Below are positions 6,062 to 7,664 of a stretch of 7,664 bases of DNA, piece by piece. The stretch comes from Clostridiales bacterium (GTDB lineage: Bacteria > Bacillota_A > Clostridia > Oscillospirales > Oscillospiraceae): contig DXUR01000108.1 of NCBI GenBank assembly GCA_019417795.1, positions 1 to 7,664 on the forward strand. Direction: 5' to 3'. Under the pieces are notes generated by a model, which was not told where the DNA came from, ran no database searches, and worked only from the letters and a program-made list of their open reading frames with translations. The translations under genes were made by a program, and so were the position numbers. How positions within the stretch are numbered: position 1 is the first letter of the stretch; each line of letters opens with the position of its first letter.

Positions 6062-7218
6062 TTCAAGTTCCTCCTATTTTCGTGCTCCTCAAAGGGAGTG
6101 AGTGTAAGTTCAAAAGTGGCGATTGAAGTGTTTGTGCCGCAGAGGATGGTCAGACCAAAGTGGGCTGTGGATTTCCCTCGCGCACGCGGAATCAACTCTT
6201 CCCAGCAGTCGTCCGATAAGGGATATAACTTATAGCGGGAGAGCGGGCAAGAAAAGCAGGAAATCCCTTGCGTAGATAGGATGTCAGCCATCTTGCGGAG
6301 TATCGTTTCAATGTGCGATTTTGAAACGCTGGAAAGTGCATCCGAAACAATGATCTCATGCTCAGAGATGGAATGGCTCTCTTCGGTTTCAGCAGTTTCC
6401 GGAAGCTCCAGATGAATGTTTAAGGTCATGGCAACTTCCTCCTTGTCGATTAAAACATCGGAAATCTCAAACATGGTGGATAGGTAGTTCTGCAGGTAGA
6501 TCACGCTTCCATGCCGGCCGGGAAACGACATGATAGAGATATACCCAAGACCGTCCAGCTTTTTCAGTATCCGGCATACGGTAGCGCGTGACAGCCCCCA
6601 GCGGCAGGAGAGTTCGGTATAACTGACCAACGGGTTTCCTGTACCATTGCGAAAGTAGGCTACCGGGCCGACCTCTGACCCCTGCACCTGCGTATCGTTG
6701 TAGACAGCGGATACCCACAGATCCAGAACGATGTCCATTTCAGAGCAGCGGGCAGAGCTGACCAGTTCCAGGGCAACAGAGACTGGCAGGAAGAAAAAAC
6801 CGGTATCCTTTTGGCATGGGGCATTGTACTCCAGTGCGGAATTGTGGCGGGCCCAGTGGAGGATTTTATATTTTACTACATTGCCACGGCCCAGCAGTGT
6901 ATAGGAAATCAAGTGCTGCTTCTGAAGGGTATCCAGCATGGACAGCGCCTGCCGATGAAAGCGGGTGCGGAACCAGCAAGACAGTTCCTTGACGGTGCAC
7001 ACCCATTCGCCGGGCGAGACTGTATAACTGATCCCGTCAATACGGCGATATGAGGTGCGGAAGTTTGCATAGCTGCAAAGTACAGTAAAATGAAAAAGGC
7101 CGGAGCCTCCGTTTATGCGGATGCTCCGGTCGTTGATCAGTTTGTGGATGAACTCACGATAAATCCGGCATCGTGGGTAATCTACCACTTGTTTAATTTG
7201 AAGTTGGTATTCTGGCAT
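6058..7218 (-). CDS. Double winged-helix DNA-binding protein, putative replication initiator or regulator of the element
   Basis: This 386-residue protein appears to have two winged-helix regions. The first covers about 60-120: GEWVCTVKELSCWF, a helix-turn-helix RTRFHRQALSMLDTLQKQHL, and a wing ISYTLLGRGNVVKYKI. The second covers about 194-245: GNPLVSYTELSCRWGLSRAT, VCRILKKLDGLGYISIM, then a wing SFPGRHGSVIYL, a MarR/GntR-like pattern. Residues 270-300 are an acidic linker. The C-terminal 85 residues include CFSCP (321-325) and a domain ending EEHENRRNLK. Tandem winged helices are known in plasmid RepA-type initiators, and similar proteins head operons in gut Firmicutes elements, so initiation of element replication or control of transfer are both possible. 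The ATG at 7218 has GAGGAG 6 bases upstream. The stop overlaps the next ATG. The DNA-binding role is likely; the exact job is not settled. Confidence 0.8.
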   Translation of the reverse strand: MPEYQLQIKQVVDYPRCRIYREFIHKLINDRSIRINGGSGLFHFTVLCSYANFRTSYRRIDGISYTVSPGEWVCTVKELSCWFRTRFHRQALSMLDTLQKQHLISYTLLGRGNVVKYKILHWARHNSALEYNAPCQKDTGFFFLPVSVALELVSSARCSEMDIVLDLWVSAVYNDTQVQGSEVGPVAYFRNGTGNPLVSYTELSCRWGLSRATVCRILKKLDGLGYISIMSFPGRHGSVIYLQNYLSTMFEISDVLIDKEEVAMTLNIHLELPETAETEESHSISEHEIIVSDALSSVSKSHIETILRKMADILSTQGISCFSCPLSRYKLYPLSDDCWEELIPRARGKSTAHFGLTILCGTNTSIATFELTLTPFEEHENRRNLK

Positions 7219-7232
7219 GACAGTCTCCTCTT

Positions 7233-7250
7233 TATTATGTATTATGTATT
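7233..7250. repeat. Short tandem repeat TATTATG (2.6 copies) before the winged-helix gene
   Basis: TATTATG occurs at 7233-7239 and 7240-7246, followed by a partial copy TATT. On the minus strand this gives two overlapping -10-like CATAAT hexamers just before the ribosome binding site of the 7218 gene. Changes in copy number would shift promoter spacing. Confidence 0.55.
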
Positions 7251-7263
7251 AAAGGTGGGGCAA
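7234..7263 (-). promoter_or_regulatory. Weak candidate promoter for the leftward regulatory genes
   Basis: On the minus strand TTGCCC (7263-7258) and CATAAT (7239-7234) are 18 bases apart. This is a modest match to sigma-A boxes. The predicted start point (about 7227) would cut into the ribosome binding site at 7230-7225, which argues against this exact pair. The other CATAAT (7246-7241) would give a better leader but has no recognisable -35. The operon must start near here, yet I cannot fix the promoter. Confidence 0.25.
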
Positions 7264-7293
7264 TAAAAGTAATAAAATGTTTCGATAAAATCG

Positions 7294-7322
7294 TTGACTT
7301 AGATTGAATTGAAGGTTATTAT
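7294..7322 (+). promoter_or_regulatory. Sigma-A-type promoter reading rightward
   Basis: TTGACT (7294-7299), a 17-base spacer and TATTAT (7317-7322) form a near-consensus promoter, with transcription expected from about 7329. It points away from the leftward operon and towards the partial frame at the right edge. The -10 box is inside a perfect 14-bp palindrome, TTATTATATAATAA (7316-7329), and a small inverted repeat CGAT-AAA-ATCG (7283-7293) abuts the -35 box. Both could be operator sites. Confidence 0.55.
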
Positions 7323-7415
7323 ATAATAATGTATGCGTCTGCGGTTAAACGATCAAGCCGTTCTTTGTGTAGAGATCATGTTAGATATAGCATCCTGAGT
7401 AACGCAGCAAATTTT

Positions 7416-7442
7416 TGCCATTTCTATGCCAGCGATATGCCA
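7416..7442. repeat. Three TGCCA direct repeats with exact 11-bp spacing
   Basis: TGCCA begins at 7416, 7427 and 7438, so the copies are 11 bp apart and lie on one face of the helix. The second and third are extended to ATGCCA. The spacing is not a multiple of three, so it is not explained by a repeated codon pattern. It looks like a set of binding sites for a DNA-binding protein. Confidence 0.5.
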
Positions 7443-7453
7443 TAACAGGCGCA

Positions 7454-7485
7454 CTACAACTTTCTACAACTTTTCTACAACTTTT
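7454..7485. repeat. Three CTACAACTTT(T) direct repeats, iteron-like
   Basis: Copies lie at 7454-7463, 7464-7474 and 7475-7485, directly adjacent, with unit lengths of 10, 11 and 11 bp. The array is followed by GAAGCGAAAAGG. Period close to one helical turn suggests sites for a replication initiator, an excisionase or the recombinase of the element. It lies between the rightward promoter and the frame at the right edge. Confidence 0.7.
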
Positions 7486-7521
7486 GAAGCGAAAAGGATG
7501 GCACAAGAGGACACGAGACGA

Positions 7522-7664
7522 ATGAAAAAAATTTCACGAATCGAGTATTGTGCGGGTTTTGAACCCTTACAGAGCGGCATGGAACAGGATGAAGGGAGCC
7601 GAATTTTGCTCCCGACGATGAAGCCGCTGGACATGCCCAAGAAGGCCGACAAGGCGGAAGCCGC
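7522..7664 (+). CDS. Start of a plus-strand gene, possibly a site-specific recombinase (cut by window edge)
   Basis: A frame opening at ATG 7522 (MKKISRIEYCAGFEPLQSGM) stays open to the edge, 47 codons. The in-frame ATG at 7498 is another possible start, but AAAAGG touches it without a spacer, whereas 7522 has AGAGGA 10 bases upstream. Codon third positions become GC-rich towards the edge (AAG AAG GCC GAC AAG GCG GAA GCC), as expected of coding DNA. The opening MKKISRIEY recalls the leader found before the catalytic domain in some large serine recombinases of Firmicutes elements, but the signature region (AYCRVS-type) has not been reached, so that call is a guess. It is the only gene here read rightward and is served by the promoter at 7294-7322, leaving a leader of nearly 200 bases that holds both repeat arrays. 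Confidence 0.55.
   Translation, partial: MKKISRIEYCAGFEPLQSGMEQDEGSRILLPTMKPLDMPKKADKAEA

Noticed and set aside
7554..7613. Two small hairpins, GGGTT/AACCC and GGGAGC/GCTCCC
   Set aside because: Both lie inside the probable right-edge coding region and have no U-tract, so they are likely chance.
7464..7652. Minus-strand open frame of 62 codons at the right end
   Set aside because: It is opposite the plus-strand gene start and the repeat array, and codon third positions favour the plus strand.
1..7664. CRISPR array, tRNA, rRNA, insertion sequence or relaxase/oriT
   Set aside because: I saw no regularly spaced long repeats, no tRNA-like cloverleaf, no transposase and no relaxase motifs in the window.

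Overview
The window is a piece of a mobile element, most likely an integrative and conjugative element (ICE) of a gut-type Clostridia/Firmicutes bacterium. The evidence is a run of type IV secretion-like genes (VirB2-like pilin, VirB6/TrbL-like membrane protein, a membrane-anchored C39-like peptidase, a PrgI/VirB4-type protein), strong GGAGG ribosome binding sites with TTG or ATG starts, and moderate GC content. The host cannot be named from the sequence alone. No relaxase, coupling protein or attachment site is visible, so the element continues beyond the window, certainly to the left and probably to the right.

Almost everything is read leftward on the minus strand. From right to left, a short control region (about 7219-7500) is followed by a regulatory/replication pair: a 386-residue protein with two apparent winged-helix regions (7218-6058), joined by an ATGA overlap to a 183-residue protein with an ArpU/sigma-like C-terminal helix-turn-helix (6061-5510). 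Two hairpin-plus-U-tract terminators (5397-5372 and 5340-5309) then separate this pair from the transfer genes.

The transfer operon follows in tight order: VirB2-like pilin (5259-4858, TTG start), VirB6/TrbL-like channel protein (4817-4107), an unrecognised secreted or membrane-tethered glycine-rich protein (4093-3098, TTG start), a C39-like peptidase with one membrane anchor (3097-1721), and the first 562 codons of a VirB4-type ATPase whose N-terminus is a fused PrgI-like two-helix domain (1687-1, cut by the window edge before the Walker motifs). Together these would form the pilin, inner-membrane channel, wall-opening enzyme and motor of a Gram-positive mating apparatus.

The right end is different. 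A good sigma-A promoter (7294-7322) points right, towards a plus-strand reading frame (ATG at 7522) that runs off the edge. Between them are two sets of three direct repeats, TGCCA with exact 11-bp spacing and CTACAACTTT with 10-11-bp spacing. They look like a helically phased protein-binding site and are the least explained part of the window. The other notable points are the PrgI-VirB4 fusion, the C39-type peptidase in the wall-hydrolase slot, and two secreted proteins that share nearly identical signal-peptide DNA.
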